Below are positions 37,223 through 46,464 of a stretch of 64,000 bases of DNA, piece after piece. A model generated the notes under the pieces. The model searched no databases. It was not told the origin of the DNA and saw nothing but the letters and a program-made list of their open reading frames with translations. The stretch comes from Methylothermaceae bacteria B42 (lineage in GTDB: Bacteria; Pseudomonadota; Gammaproteobacteria; Methylococcales; Methylothermaceae). The first letter of the stretch is position 1; every line of letters starts with the position of its first letter. The stretch covers positions 62,001 to 126,000 of the forward strand of contig LSNW01000007.1 in assembly GCA_001566965.1 (NCBI GenBank). The letters run 5' to 3'. The position numbers and the translations under genes were made by a program.

Positions 37223-37819
37223 ATGCCAAGCATCGATTTTTATTACGATTTCATCAGTCCTTACAGCTATTTGGCGACTATTCGATTGCCGGAATTGACC
37301 CAGAAGCATCCTTACCTGTCCATCGACTGGATTCCCGTAAACTTGCCTTCAATCATCAGACGCAGCGGTAACATTCCCCCGGCCACCGTCCCCAGCAAAG
37401 CGCGCTATTTGCTACGTGACTTGAAACGCTGGGCCGAATACTTCGATGTTCCTTTGAAAATCATCAAACCCGGCACTTTTGACGCCCGCCCGGCTTTAAA
37501 TATCGCCTCGGCCCTGTCACCGGAGGAACGGAAGACTTTCTCGCAAACACTATTCCAGGCCATTTGGTCCGGCAAAGTCGATATCAATGAACCCGATTGG
37601 CTTCAGCGGATTTTCGACCAACACCATCTGCCCCTGGCTTGGCTGGCGCTGGCCGGCGAAAAAACCAGCCCCGCCTTGGAAAGGCAAACTCAACAAGCTT
37701 TACAGGAAGGGATTTTTGGCGCTCCCACCTTTATCCTTCGTGGTGAAAAACGCTCGCAAATGTTCTGGGGGGTGGATCGGATGGATTTTCTGGAAAGAGC
37801 CATTCTCCAATCGTCATGA
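37223..37819 (+). CDS. 2-hydroxychromene-2-carboxylate isomerase-like (DsbA/GST-kappa) protein
   Basis: A 198-residue protein from ATG at 37223, with GGAGG 9 bases upstream. A thioredoxin-fold kappa-class protein: IDFYYDFISPYSYLA at the N-terminus with the glutathione-reactive Ser (SPYSYL), a helical insertion, and the cis-Pro loop FGAPTFIL. The C-terminal FWGVDRMDFLE is typical of HCCA isomerases (NahD-like). The substrate is unknown and no aromatic catabolism genes are nearby. Its stop overlaps the next ATG (ATGA), so it is coupled to the thioesterase-like gene. Confidence 0.88.
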   Translation: MPSIDFYYDFISPYSYLATIRLPELTQKHPYLSIDWIPVNLPSIIRRSGNIPPATVPSKARYLLRDLKRWAEYFDVPLKIIKPGTFDARPALNIASALSPEERKTFSQTLFQAIWSGKVDINEPDWLQRIFDQHHLPLAWLALAGEKTSPALERQTQQALQEGIFGAPTFILRGEKRSQMFWGVDRMDFLERAILQSS

Positions 37820-38325
37820 AAGGCAATGCTCTGCGGCTACTGGACAAACTGCCTTTTTTGACGCCTCGCCGGCGCTTTGAACTCTATCCCCCCTTCTGGT
37901 TGATGCGCATCAAAGTGCTCGAATGGGACGAACATTGGGACCGGGCCAGAATCTTACTCCCTCTCACCTGGATTTCCGCCAATCAGGGAGGATCCATGTT
38001 CGGCGGCTTCCAGGCCTGCCTTGCCGACCCTGTGCCCGCATTGGCCTGCGCCGGCAATTTCCCGGGCTACCGGATGATGACCAAATCTTTAAAGTTGGAT
38101 TTCATCCGCCCCGGCAACTCCGACCTGACCCTGCATTTCGACTTCGATCCCAAGCAAAAACAGGCCATTGCCGAGGAACTGAAGCTAAGCGGCCGCGCCG
38201 ATCCTGTCTTCGAAATGGCCTATTACCGGGAAGATGGCGAAAAATGCACCCTGATTTGGAATACCGTGGCCATCCGAAAGCCGGAGTATTTGGAGAAAAA
38301 ATTGCAAAAAGCCGTCTCCCGATGA
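37816..38325 (+). CDS. Hotdog-fold thioesterase-like protein (DUF4442)
   Basis: A 169-residue cytoplasmic protein. The pattern FWLMRIKVLEWDEHWDRARILLPLT, then GSMFGGFQACLADPVPALAC, fits the DUF4442/PaaI-like hotdog group, where the second segment is the central helix. Probable acyl-CoA or related thioesterase; substrate unknown. It is translated in overlap with the isomerase-like gene. Confidence 0.7.
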   Translation: MKGNALRLLDKLPFLTPRRRFELYPPFWLMRIKVLEWDEHWDRARILLPLTWISANQGGSMFGGFQACLADPVPALACAGNFPGYRMMTKSLKLDFIRPGNSDLTLHFDFDPKQKQAIAEELKLSGRADPVFEMAYYREDGEKCTLIWNTVAIRKPEYLEKKLQKAVSR

Positions 38326-38379
38326 CGCCTCGCTTTGTTTCTATTTTCAACTAAACTTAAAGCTTAAAGACTTGGTTCA

Positions 38380-39339
38380 ATGTCTCCACCAGCGCTCCCT
38401 TGGATCAAGCAGGTAGTCGGTTTAGAAAATGCGCCTTTCAACTATCTAAAACTCCCCATGGATCAACCTGTTTCGACTCGTTCAGGCAATAACACATCCT
38501 CCAGCCAATTCATGGCCCATTGTGTTAAAGCTCTGAAAGAAAAAAAGCTGGTCCTTCCCACCATCCCGGATATCTCCTTGAAGATCCGCCGCGCCATCAG
38601 CGATCCCAAAGCCAATAACAATCGGATTGCCAAAGTGGTGCAGATGGATCCTGTGATCACCGCCCGGTTGATTCAAATCTCCAACAGTCCCTTGTACCGG
38701 GGACGGCGCCGGATTGAAAGTTGTCCCGAGGCATTGACCAGATTGGGGCTCAAAGTGGCCCAGCATCTCATTACCAGCTTCGCCATGAAGACTGTCTTCA
38801 AAGCCAAAACCCGCTTTATCAAGAAGCGGATGGACGATCTGTGGCACCACAGCAGCTATGTCGCCGCTATCAGTGCGGTACTGGCTCATAAAACCCCAGG
38901 ATTTGATCCAGACCGGGCCATGCTGGCAGGCTTGGTTCACGACATCGGCGCGGTACCGGTATTGACCTTTGCCGATGCTCATATCGATCTTATCACGGAA
39001 CCCAGGGATCTGGACCGCACGATCTCCAGGCTACGAGGTCCGGTTGGCGCCGCCATCATGAAACATTGGCATTTCCCCGATGATTTCAAGGAAGTCGTCT
39101 TAAACGCCGAAGACTGGCTGCGCAATCCAAGCCCCCAACCAGACTATGTGGATATTGTCATAGTCTCCCAACTGCACAGTTTTGTCAGCACGCCGCAGAT
39201 TCACAAATATCCCAGGATTGACGAAATCCCCGCTTATCACAAACTAATGGCCGGACACCTGGACACGGATACCAGCATGGGAATTTTGGAAACCGCCAGG
39301 GAAGAAATCTGGCAAATCCAGCAAATGTTGACCCGCTGA
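38380..39339 (+). CDS. HDOD-domain protein
   Basis: A 319-residue protein. The HDOD domain covers ~55-260: LPTIPDISLKIRRAISDP, then QMDPVITARLIQISNSPLYRG, and an HD-like HDIGAVP motif in the middle. HDOD proteins lack clear enzymatic activity and act in signalling, often with c-di-GMP or motility systems. An alternative start is MDQPVSTRSG about 26 codons in. The gene is 2 bp from the FliK-like gene, so it is probably in one operon with it and the FlhB-tail gene. Confidence 0.88.
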   Translation: MSPPALPWIKQVVGLENAPFNYLKLPMDQPVSTRSGNNTSSSQFMAHCVKALKEKKLVLPTIPDISLKIRRAISDPKANNNRIAKVVQMDPVITARLIQISNSPLYRGRRRIESCPEALTRLGLKVAQHLITSFAMKTVFKAKTRFIKKRMDDLWHHSSYVAAISAVLAHKTPGFDPDRAMLAGLVHDIGAVPVLTFADAHIDLITEPRDLDRTISRLRGPVGAAIMKHWHFPDDFKEVVLNAEDWLRNPSPQPDYVDIVIVSQLHSFVSTPQIHKYPRIDEIPAYHKLMAGHLDTDTSMGILETAREEIWQIQQMLTR

Positions 39340-39341
39340 TC

Positions 39342-40586
39342 ATGGATATTAAATCCACGCTGGTGTCGCTCGCGCCTGCTTTACCGGCCAAATCCAGCAA
39401 GGCAAACCTGCCGTTAATGCTGCAACTGGGCCAACTTGTCAGCGCCAAGGTGGTAGCGTCACTCAAAACCAACCAGCTCCTGCTGGAAATCAACGGCAGG
39501 CAAGTACTTGCCGATAGCCACGTCAGCGCCAAGACCGGACAAACGCTAACCCTGGAAGTACTCCAAACAGGGCCAACCCCGCAGCTCAAAGCCCTGAGCA
39601 CCGGCAATCCAAGCCAAGTCATCGTCCAACAGGCAACAAGAACCCTGCTCCCCCGGCAAGCGCCCCTCCATCAAGCACTGAACGAGATAAATTTTCTTTT
39701 TCAGCAAGCGCAATCCCAGTCAGCCTTGCCACCCTTTATCCGCCTTCCGCTGGCAACGCTGTTGAAAGCCATTCCCAAACAAGAACAACTCATCAAACCC
39801 CCCTCACTCAAAACACAGATATTAAAAAGCGGCCTGTTTCACGAAGCTGAAAAATCTCAACCCGCTACTTCAACACCCAAAAACGACCTCAAAGCCAACC
39901 TTTTAAACCTGGCGGCGGCCTTAAAAGGCGCGTCACAACCAACTGAATCCACCCCCAAACCACAAACACCGCCCCGTTTCAATCTGGCCCAGGCGGATAC
40001 CTCATTCACCCAAATAAAGATTCTCTCCCATCAACAGACCCCGCTCACGGCCAAACTAACCCCCATTTCGGGGAAAAAACAACAAAGCCAACCGGCACCC
40101 CTGAATGAAACCGACACCCCCCTCCTGCAACTGGAGAAAAAAACAGCCAGCGCCCTGGCCCGGTTGGCACTGGATCAATTGGCCTCCTTGCCCAAAAATG
40201 AATCGGCCCAACCCACCTGGCACTTTGAAATACCTTATTTTCAGGGTGAAACCTTGGAGACACTGAGGCTGACCATTTCCCAGGAATCGTCACAGGAAAA
40301 ATCCGGGCAACCGCGGGAAGCCCCTTGGTCGGTAACATTGGAATTAGAGCCAGAAAACCTGGGCAAAATCCGGGTGAAAATCCTCATTCAAGGCGAAAAG
40401 ATCAACAGCTTTTTTTGGAGCGAAAGACAAACCACCCGCCAGCTTTTTGAAAAGCACTTCGATGTTCTGAAACACCAACTGCAAAAGGCCGGCCTGGATC
40501 CCGAAACTCTCCAAACCGCTAAAACCATTGACGACCCGCAACCGGCCGCCCCATCCAACCAACATCTTATCAACGTCACCACATGA
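39342..40586 (+). CDS. FliK-like hook-length control domain protein
   Basis: A 414-residue protein. The long middle part is rich in Gln, Pro, Ser and Thr, as in ruler proteins. The C-terminal ~100 residues fit the Flg_hook domain: LELEPENLGKIRVKILIQG, then EKHFDVLKHQLQKAGL. FliK measures hook length and switches the export apparatus specificity through FlhB. Here it precedes a separate FlhB-tail protein, with a 4-bp overlap. There is no flagellar cluster within the window. Confidence 0.82.
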   Translation: MDIKSTLVSLAPALPAKSSKANLPLMLQLGQLVSAKVVASLKTNQLLLEINGRQVLADSHVSAKTGQTLTLEVLQTGPTPQLKALSTGNPSQVIVQQATRTLLPRQAPLHQALNEINFLFQQAQSQSALPPFIRLPLATLLKAIPKQEQLIKPPSLKTQILKSGLFHEAEKSQPATSTPKNDLKANLLNLAAALKGASQPTESTPKPQTPPRFNLAQADTSFTQIKILSHQQTPLTAKLTPISGKKQQSQPAPLNETDTPLLQLEKKTASALARLALDQLASLPKNESAQPTWHFEIPYFQGETLETLRLTISQESSQEKSGQPREAPWSVTLELEPENLGKIRVKILIQGEKINSFFWSERQTTRQLFEKHFDVLKHQLQKAGLDPETLQTAKTIDDPQPAAPSNQHLINVTT

Positions 40587-40870
40587 GCAAGCCCACAACC
40601 TACAATCCCCGCGACATTGCCGTCGCCCTGCAATACGACGGCGAAACCGCCCCCCAAGTCACCGCCAAAGGCAGGGGGAAACAGGCCGAGGAAATCCTCA
40701 GCATCGCCGAAGAAAACAACATACCTCTCCATACCGACCCTCACATGGTCAAAATACTGGCCCAAATCCCATTGGGCGAAGAAATTCCCCAGGAATTGTA
40801 TGTGGCGGTTGCGGAAATACTAGCCTTTGCTTTTTGGCTGAATGACAAAGCCGGGCCAAGTGGCAGTTAA
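40583..40870 (+). CDS. FlhB cytoplasmic-domain-like protein (EscU/YscU/HrcU family switch)
   Basis: A 95-residue soluble protein that corresponds to the C-terminal cytoplasmic part of FlhB after autocleavage. Features are YNPRDIAVALQYDGETAPQV, KGRGKQAEEI, the switch-like EENNIPLHTDP and LGEEIPQELYVAVAEILAF. The auto-cleavage NPTH motif is absent, as expected for a free tail. Such FlhB2/FhlB proteins can replace the FlhB tail in export. It overlaps the FliK-like gene. Confidence 0.88.
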   Translation: MSKPTTYNPRDIAVALQYDGETAPQVTAKGRGKQAEEILSIAEENNIPLHTDPHMVKILAQIPLGEEIPQELYVAVAEILAFAFWLNDKAGPSGS

Positions 40871-41221
40871 GCAATGGAGCCCAGCAAATAACTCAAACTT
40901 CAAATTCTATAGTTGCCACCTATACTCTCATGAGGAGTCTTCCCAGAAATATCAAATTCAGTGCCCAATTTTCTAAGTAAAATGGCTCGTTGCCTTTTAT
41001 CAGCCCTAGCGGACAGGCAGTTCCATCAAGGCCCGATGGTAACTTCAAGTTTGTTGACTCACCACAAAGGGCAGCTCGGCGCTGGATCACTTTTCAGTTT
41101 CCGTTGACACCTTCTATCCAAGTGCCCTATCAAACGCGACCTGTCCATCTTGCTTCAAACTTACTTTTTCCCATCTCAAACGGGCTGGCATGAGCACAAA
41201 ACACAAAAGAACATAAGATGA
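40871..41221. other. 351-bp intergenic region without a recognised gene
   Basis: A plus-strand frame at 40990-41193 (67 codons) has no ribosome site and no recognised product. No repeat or hairpin was identified. Composition drops towards the AT-rich gene downstream. Confidence 0.4.
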
Positions 41222-42727
41222 TTACTTTTTTCCCCTTTTCTTATTCATTAATGACCCATTCGTATCAACATTCGTATCAATTAGATTGTAATTAGCTCCA
41301 TGCGTAGAAATACTTCCGTCATCATCAACAACCAAAATGCGACCATCAGGAAGTGTTGCCAGACCTTCTGCATAGCCTAGATTAGGGATATCCTCTATTT
41401 TTTTTACTTGGTTTTTATCTTTATTCCAAAACCAGAGACTAAAACTCTCATGCTTGCGGCTACCGACACTTCCTCCAGAAATCCAATATCCCTGTCTCTT
41501 TTCATCCCAGCTCATTCCTCGAATACCATGCCCTTGTAGATCCAACAGAATGGGACCTTTCAAATGAGGTTTTTCATGATTATCAAATACACCATTGGGA
41601 TTTTTAAGAATTACGATGGGCGCTTTCCCGTCGATCAACGGACTTCTGAACCCAATCAATAGCGTTTTGTTTTTTTTATCCCAGGTGAGTGCCTCAATAT
41701 TTATCTGTTCCTTTCGTGAACCATACTTTAAATCAGCAAGTGCCTGCTTAAATTTTGGGTGTAATAACGAAAGCTCATTAAGCAGACCATGATAGAGTTT
41801 CAGATTGTCTATTCTGCCATCATGATAGTCAAAGCGGACAATCTGCTCACGCGCTTTTTTGCGCTCACGGGATTTATTGGTTGTATGTGATGTAATTGCA
41901 TAGATCCTGTCATGCCCGTCATTCGTTACACCTTCAATATCCCGCACTTTTTTCTTTAGTATCTTTTTGATTTTTTTATCCATGGCAGGCGTGCCCAACT
42001 CTCTAACAGTATTATCATTATTTGGTTTTACCAGGTGCATGGTATTTAAACTTTCATCTTCCATAAGTAAGACTTTTCCGTCGGTTAGCAAAGTGGCTCC
42101 CGATGGTTCAAATATCTTTTCAAACTGATTAGTCGATGTTAGCTCCTTTTCCATTTTGACCATGGAAAAAACGGCAATTACCGTACTAATCAACAGACCC
42201 AATGCAAATGTTGCATACGCACGCCTGAGCCATTTATATTTTATGGCAATTTCAACACCCAAAATATAAGAATGTCTTATGAGATGCTCATATGTATCTT
42301 CTTTATTATTGAGGATTATTCTAACGTTTTGGACATAATCATCCGGATCCATATTTGCAATATCTTGATAATACAAAAGACTTTTGAACTTCCTAAGAAA
42401 ATCTTTCTTAATCAGCTCTTTTTTGTAGCGGGGGTGTATCGCCATTGCGGCCAGTGCTATGGAGATTAAGGCGGTGATGATGATCGAAATAAAGGGATAA
42501 ATCATATCCGGATTGCTGAGATACACACCCGAAGCTGTGACTATGACTGTCAATATAAATCCGTTGACCGAGATAAGAATACTGGCTTTTGAGTCCGCTA
42601 AAGAGGTAAGATCCAGATTTGATCGTAAAGTATTCCGAAAGAAGGTCTCTATGGTGCGGGATTCTTTTTCTTTTTTTTTAGTATCACGACCTTGTGTATC
42701 AACAGTTTTATCAATTTTTTTGGCCAA
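41222..42727 (-). CDS. DUF5706 (Pycsar-effector-type) membrane domain fused to DUF3616-like beta-propeller
   Basis: About 501 residues from TTG at 42727, which has AAGGAGG (42733-42739) 5 bases upstream; a 14-codon extension to an ATG lacks such a site. After a charged, coiled-coil-prone N-terminus comes the DUF5706 signature (SLADSKASILISVN, ~42-55) and two spans (~49-69, ~77-97). The family's IHPRYKK, YVQNVRIILNNKED and EIAIKYKWLRRAY blocks follow, then a third span (~173-190). In Pycsar defence such membrane domains respond to cCMP or cUMP and disrupt the membrane. The rest (~205-501) looks like a DUF3616 propeller (IYAITSHTTNKSRERKKARE, GLATLPDGRILVVDDD). No nucleotide cyclase is nearby. 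The gene is AT-rich against its neighbours, suggesting acquisition. Domain calls are from memory of family patterns. Confidence 0.72.
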   Translation of the reverse strand: MAKKIDKTVDTQGRDTKKKEKESRTIETFFRNTLRSNLDLTSLADSKASILISVNGFILTVIVTASGVYLSNPDMIYPFISIIITALISIALAAMAIHPRYKKELIKKDFLRKFKSLLYYQDIANMDPDDYVQNVRIILNNKEDTYEHLIRHSYILGVEIAIKYKWLRRAYATFALGLLISTVIAVFSMVKMEKELTSTNQFEKIFEPSGATLLTDGKVLLMEDESLNTMHLVKPNNDNTVRELGTPAMDKKIKKILKKKVRDIEGVTNDGHDRIYAITSHTTNKSRERKKAREQIVRFDYHDGRIDNLKLYHGLLNELSLLHPKFKQALADLKYGSRKEQINIEALTWDKKNKTLLIGFRSPLIDGKAPIVILKNPNGVFDNHEKPHLKGPILLDLQGHGIRGMSWDEKRQGYWISGGSVGSRKHESFSLWFWNKDKNQVKKIEDIPNLGYAEGLATLPDGRILVVDDDGSISTHGANYNLIDTNVDTNGSLMNKKRGKK

Positions 42728-42769
42728 AATACCCTCCTTATCTTCCTTATATCTATTGGGACCAAACAT

Positions 42770-43107
42770 CTATGAAACAAAAAAGCCACTAGGAGGAATT
42801 ACGTCGTCCGTTGATGAGTAGCGCTTTATGGGGCGTTGCATGAGCATTATGAATAATGGCTATAACATCTATACGACCGCATCTTGTCACCCAAGTTCGA
42901 CGGTTACGTCCATAAGTATTTGATGTCGTTGACCGCGATTTCAAAAAAATGCACTACAAGGCGCCAATCTCGGTTTTTTCGCCTCCAGGATTTTGAACAA
43001 ATCAAGCTGTTCGGAGGTCATTTGGATCAGGCCACATTAGTTTTACATTGCTGGTGACAATTGCTGGGATGTCGGAGAAGGTCTAAACTGCTACATATTC
43101 AAGACAA
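42770..43107. other. 338-bp intergenic region, possibly a decayed reading frame
   Basis: The minus strand has a short frame MTSEQLDLFKILEAKKPRL broken by a stop. The adjacent frame continues FFEIAVNDIKYLWT, so a small gene or inserted fragment may have decayed here. No family is recognised and no repeat was found. Confidence 0.35.
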
Positions 43108-45807
43108 TTAATGCGCTTCATCCCAATTTCCCCCAATCCCCACATCCACCACTAAAGGGACTTTCAATTCGGCGGCGCCCGCCATGCAGGTTTCAATGGC
43201 CTTGATTGCTTGATCGCATTGATCTTCCGCCACTTCGAAGACCAGTTCGTCGTGGACTTGCATAATCATTTTTATATCCATGCCCGCCGATTGAATCCAG
43301 TCATCGACGGCAATCATGGCCCTTTTTATAATATCGGCGGCGGTGCCTTGCATGGGGGCATTGATGGCGGTGCGTTCGGCGTACTGGCGGCGCTGGGGAT
43401 TTCTGGCGTTGAGTTCTGGCAGATATAGCCTGCGGCCAAACAGGGTTTCCACATAGCCTTGTTCGTAGGCGTGGCGTTTGGTGGCTTCCATATATTCCTT
43501 CACCCCTGGGTAGCGTTCGAAATAGCGCTGAATATAGGATTGCGCCTCATCCCGCTCCACGCCCAATTGCTTGGCCAAACCAAAGGCAGACATGCCATAG
43601 ATCAAGCCAAAATTGATGGCCTTGGCGGAACGCCTTTGCTGGGGCGTCACTTCGTCCAGCGCCACGTCAAAGACTTCTGCGGCCGTGGCGCGGTGGATGT
43701 CGGCGCCTTCCTGGAAGGCTCGCAGCAGGCTTTCGTCCCCGGACAGATGGGCCATAATCCGCAGTTCAATCTGGGAGTAGTCGGCGGCAATCAGCCGGTA
43801 TCCCGGCGGGGCAATAAACGCCTGGCGGATGCGGCGGCCTTCTTCCGTACGAATGGGGATATTTTGAAGATTGGGATCGGAAGACGATAGCCGGCCGGTG
43901 GCTGTCACCGCCTGATGATAGGAAGTATGTACCCGCCCGGTCACGGGATGAATTTGCTGGGGAAGGCGGTCGGTGTAGGTGGATTTGAGCTTGCTCAGGG
44001 AGCGGTAATCCAGAATCAGGCTGGGCAATTCATAGTCTTCCGCCAGTTGTTGAAGCACTTCTTCTGAGGTGGAGGGCTGCCCTTTGGGGGTTTTTTTGAG
44101 TATCGGCAAGCCCAATTTTTCGTAGAGAATATGCTGAATCTGTTTGGGCGATGCCAAATTGAATGCTTCACCTGCAATACAGAACACCTGATCCTCTATG
44201 GCCGCCATTCTTTCCGCCAACTCCTGGCTTAAACGGTGCAGTTCGTTTTGATCCACCAAAACGCCATTGCGCTCCATCCGCACCAACACCGGCACCAAAG
44301 GTATTTCGATGTCCAGGTACAACTGTTTCAACTTGGGCTCGGCTTCCAGCTTGGGCCAAAGCATCTGATGCAAGCGCAAGGTAATGTCGGCATCTTCCGC
44401 GGCATAAGGCACCGCCTCTTCGAGACGCACTTGCTGAAAAGGAATCTGCTTGGCGCCCTTGCCGGCCACATCTTCATAATGGGTGGTTTTGATGCCCAGG
44501 TAAGTCAGAGCCAGGGAGTCCATATCGTGGCGGGTGGCGGTGGAATTCAGCACGTAGGATTGGAGCATGGTGTCGTGGGTGATGCCCTTGAGTTCAATCC
44601 CGTGATTGGCCAAGACATGGGCATCGTATTTGAGATTTTGTCCCAACTTGGGCCGATCTTCCGCCTCCAGCAAAGGTCGCAGTTTTCCCAATACCTGTTG
44701 AAATCCCAACTGCTCGGGTGCGTCCATGTAGTCATGCCCCACAGGTACATACGCGGAAGCGCCCGGCGTCACGGCAAACGAGACACCAACGATTCTGGCG
44801 TCCAGATAGTTCAAATCGGTGGTTTCCGTGTCAAATGCGAACAGCGGGGCTTTTTCCAATTTTTCCAGCCATTGATCCAGGGCGGCGTCGGTCAGGACCG
44901 CCTCATAATCGGCGGGATCGTCAACAGAATCGGGGTTATCTTGCGTCGTCGGCAAATCCAGCTGCCGCAACCAGGTATTGAACTCAAACCGCTTGAGCAG
45001 TTCCATAAGCCTGAGGTTATCCGGGGGCCTTCGCTGAAGTTCTTCGGGATTGACTGGTAACGGCACGTTGTCATGGACTGTCGCCAGTTGGCGCGATAAT
45101 TCGAGCTGTTCCAGGTTTTCTCTCAGACTTTCGCCAACTTTCCCCTTGATTTCATCTGAATGAGCGATGATTTCGTCCAAACTACCGTATTGGTTCAGCC
45201 ATTTGGCGGCTGTCTTCGGCCCTACTTTCGGCACCCCGGGGATGTTGTCGGAAGTGTCGCCAACCAAGGCCAGATAATCCACAATCCGCTCGGGCGGCAC
45301 GCCGAATTTTTCCTTGACGCCTGCCACATCCAGCCTGGTATCGGACAGGGTGTTATCGAGAATGATATGATCGCTGACAAGTTGGGCCAGGTCTTTGTCG
45401 CTGGTGGCCACCACCACATCAAACCCTTGGTTTTCCGCCTTTCTGGCCAGGGTAGCGATCACATCATCGGCCTCCACCCCCTCTTCTTCGATAATCGGAA
45501 TCCCCATGGTGTCAATCAGAGCTTTTAAGGGCTCCAGTTGCGCTTTGAGTTCATCGGGCATGGGGGGACGGTGGGCCTTGTAATCTTCGAACATATCATT
45601 GCGGAAGGTCTTGCCGGGGGCGTCGAACACCACCGCAAAGTAAGGGGTGGCATAGGTGTCCAGCAGCTTACGCAGCATATTGGCGACACCATAGATGGCC
45701 CCCGTCGGCTCTCCCCTGGAATTACTCAGAGGTGGCAAGGCATGAAAGGCGCGATAAAGAAAGGAAGACCCGTCAACAAGGACGAGGCGTTTGCGTTTGT
45801 CTATCAT
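43108..45807 (-). CDS. polA: DNA polymerase I
   Basis: An 899-residue enzyme for Okazaki-fragment processing and repair. The 5'-3' exonuclease domain (residues 1-~290) includes LVDGSSFLYRAFHALPP and EEEGVEADDVIATLA. The 3'-5' proofreading domain has its metal-binding pair in FAFDTETTDL, so proofreading is probably active. The polymerase domain has motif A AADYSQIELRIMAHLSGDE, the O-helix RRSAKAINFGLIYGMSAFGL, and motif C MQVHDELVFEV. Length is close to the E. coli enzyme (928). A single gene, 56 bp upstream of and in line with the rhodanese gene at its 5' side. Confidence 0.97.
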   Translation of the reverse strand: MIDKRKRLVLVDGSSFLYRAFHALPPLSNSRGEPTGAIYGVANMLRKLLDTYATPYFAVVFDAPGKTFRNDMFEDYKAHRPPMPDELKAQLEPLKALIDTMGIPIIEEEGVEADDVIATLARKAENQGFDVVVATSDKDLAQLVSDHIILDNTLSDTRLDVAGVKEKFGVPPERIVDYLALVGDTSDNIPGVPKVGPKTAAKWLNQYGSLDEIIAHSDEIKGKVGESLRENLEQLELSRQLATVHDNVPLPVNPEELQRRPPDNLRLMELLKRFEFNTWLRQLDLPTTQDNPDSVDDPADYEAVLTDAALDQWLEKLEKAPLFAFDTETTDLNYLDARIVGVSFAVTPGASAYVPVGHDYMDAPEQLGFQQVLGKLRPLLEAEDRPKLGQNLKYDAHVLANHGIELKGITHDTMLQSYVLNSTATRHDMDSLALTYLGIKTTHYEDVAGKGAKQIPFQQVRLEEAVPYAAEDADITLRLHQMLWPKLEAEPKLKQLYLDIEIPLVPVLVRMERNGVLVDQNELHRLSQELAERMAAIEDQVFCIAGEAFNLASPKQIQHILYEKLGLPILKKTPKGQPSTSEEVLQQLAEDYELPSLILDYRSLSKLKSTYTDRLPQQIHPVTGRVHTSYHQAVTATGRLSSSDPNLQNIPIRTEEGRRIRQAFIAPPGYRLIAADYSQIELRIMAHLSGDESLLRAFQEGADIHRATAAEVFDVALDEVTPQQRRSAKAINFGLIYGMSAFGLAKQLGVERDEAQSYIQRYFERYPGVKEYMEATKRHAYEQGYVETLFGRRLYLPELNARNPQRRQYAERTAINAPMQGTAADIIKRAMIAVDDWIQSAGMDIKMIMQVHDELVFEVAEDQCDQAIKAIETCMAGAAELKVPLVVDVGIGGNWDEAH

Positions 45808-45863
45808 CAGTATTGAATCTATGAGGAGGGCCCTTATTGGCGCCTCCCCCGGTAGAAAAAGAT

Positions 45864-46439
45864 TTATTGCTGTTTATGTTTGGCTTGGTCGTAGGGGCGG
45901 TAAACCAGCTCATCCTTCAACTCATAGGTGTAAGGCAGGCCATAATATTGCCAGCCTTCGACCCTGCCCCGGTGACCATAAAATGGACTGTATTTTTTGA
46001 GCAAAGTTTTTTCCTTGGCGTCCCTGCCGGTAAAGCCGGCACCCTCAAAACCGTCGCGAACGTTATAGGTATATTTGAACCCGGCCCGGATCAAGGCATC
46101 CGCCGCTGGCGCGCTACGGCTACCGCTACGGCAAATCACCAATAAGGTATCGGTTTTCTTGAAACGGGACTCAACGTCTTCGATAAAGTGCTTGTTGGGA
46201 TGGGGACCACCGGAAAAATAGACGAAAGGAATGTTGTAAGCCATGGGCGGATGGCCGACAAGCTGGTATTCCTCCTGAGTCCTGACATCCAGCAAGTACA
46301 CGTGCTTTTTCCCTGACATTAGCTTGTCGTAAGCTTCCAGGGAAGAAATATTTTCCGCCAGCCTGGCGTCTCCCGCCGCTTGGGCCAGGGGCGCTGTGAA
46401 TAACAGCATAAACAACCAAAGCCAATAAGTCAGTCGCAT
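45864..46439 (-). CDS. Periplasmic rhodanese-like domain protein
   Basis: A 191-residue protein with a signal peptide (residues 1-22, ending AQA). One rhodanese domain (HVYLLDVRTQEEYQLVGHPP) has the loop ICRSGSRSAPAADAL with a putative catalytic Cys and six-residue active-site loop. Likely a sulfur carrier or a structural rhodanese in the periplasm. The CXXCW motif of PQQ-associated relatives is absent. It follows etfD on the same strand after 25 bp and precedes polA. Confidence 0.85.
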   Translation of the reverse strand: MRLTYWLWLFMLLFTAPLAQAAGDARLAENISSLEAYDKLMSGKKHVYLLDVRTQEEYQLVGHPPMAYNIPFVYFSGGPHPNKHFIEDVESRFKKTDTLLVICRSGSRSAPAADALIRAGFKYTYNVRDGFEGAGFTGRDAKEKTLLKKYSPFYGHRGRVEGWQYYGLPYTYELKDELVYRPYDQAKHKQQ

Positions 46440-46464
46440 CAGTTTTTCCTCTTAAGTTTATTGA

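Noticed and set aside
44236-45060. 274-codon plus-strand frame opposite polA
   Set aside because: Antisense shadow; the product is rich in Gln, His and Gly and resembles nothing.
45864-46439. PQQ-dependent-catabolism-associated CXXCW rhodanese
   Set aside because: The CXXCW motif is absent, so the gene cannot be used as evidence for methanol oxidation.
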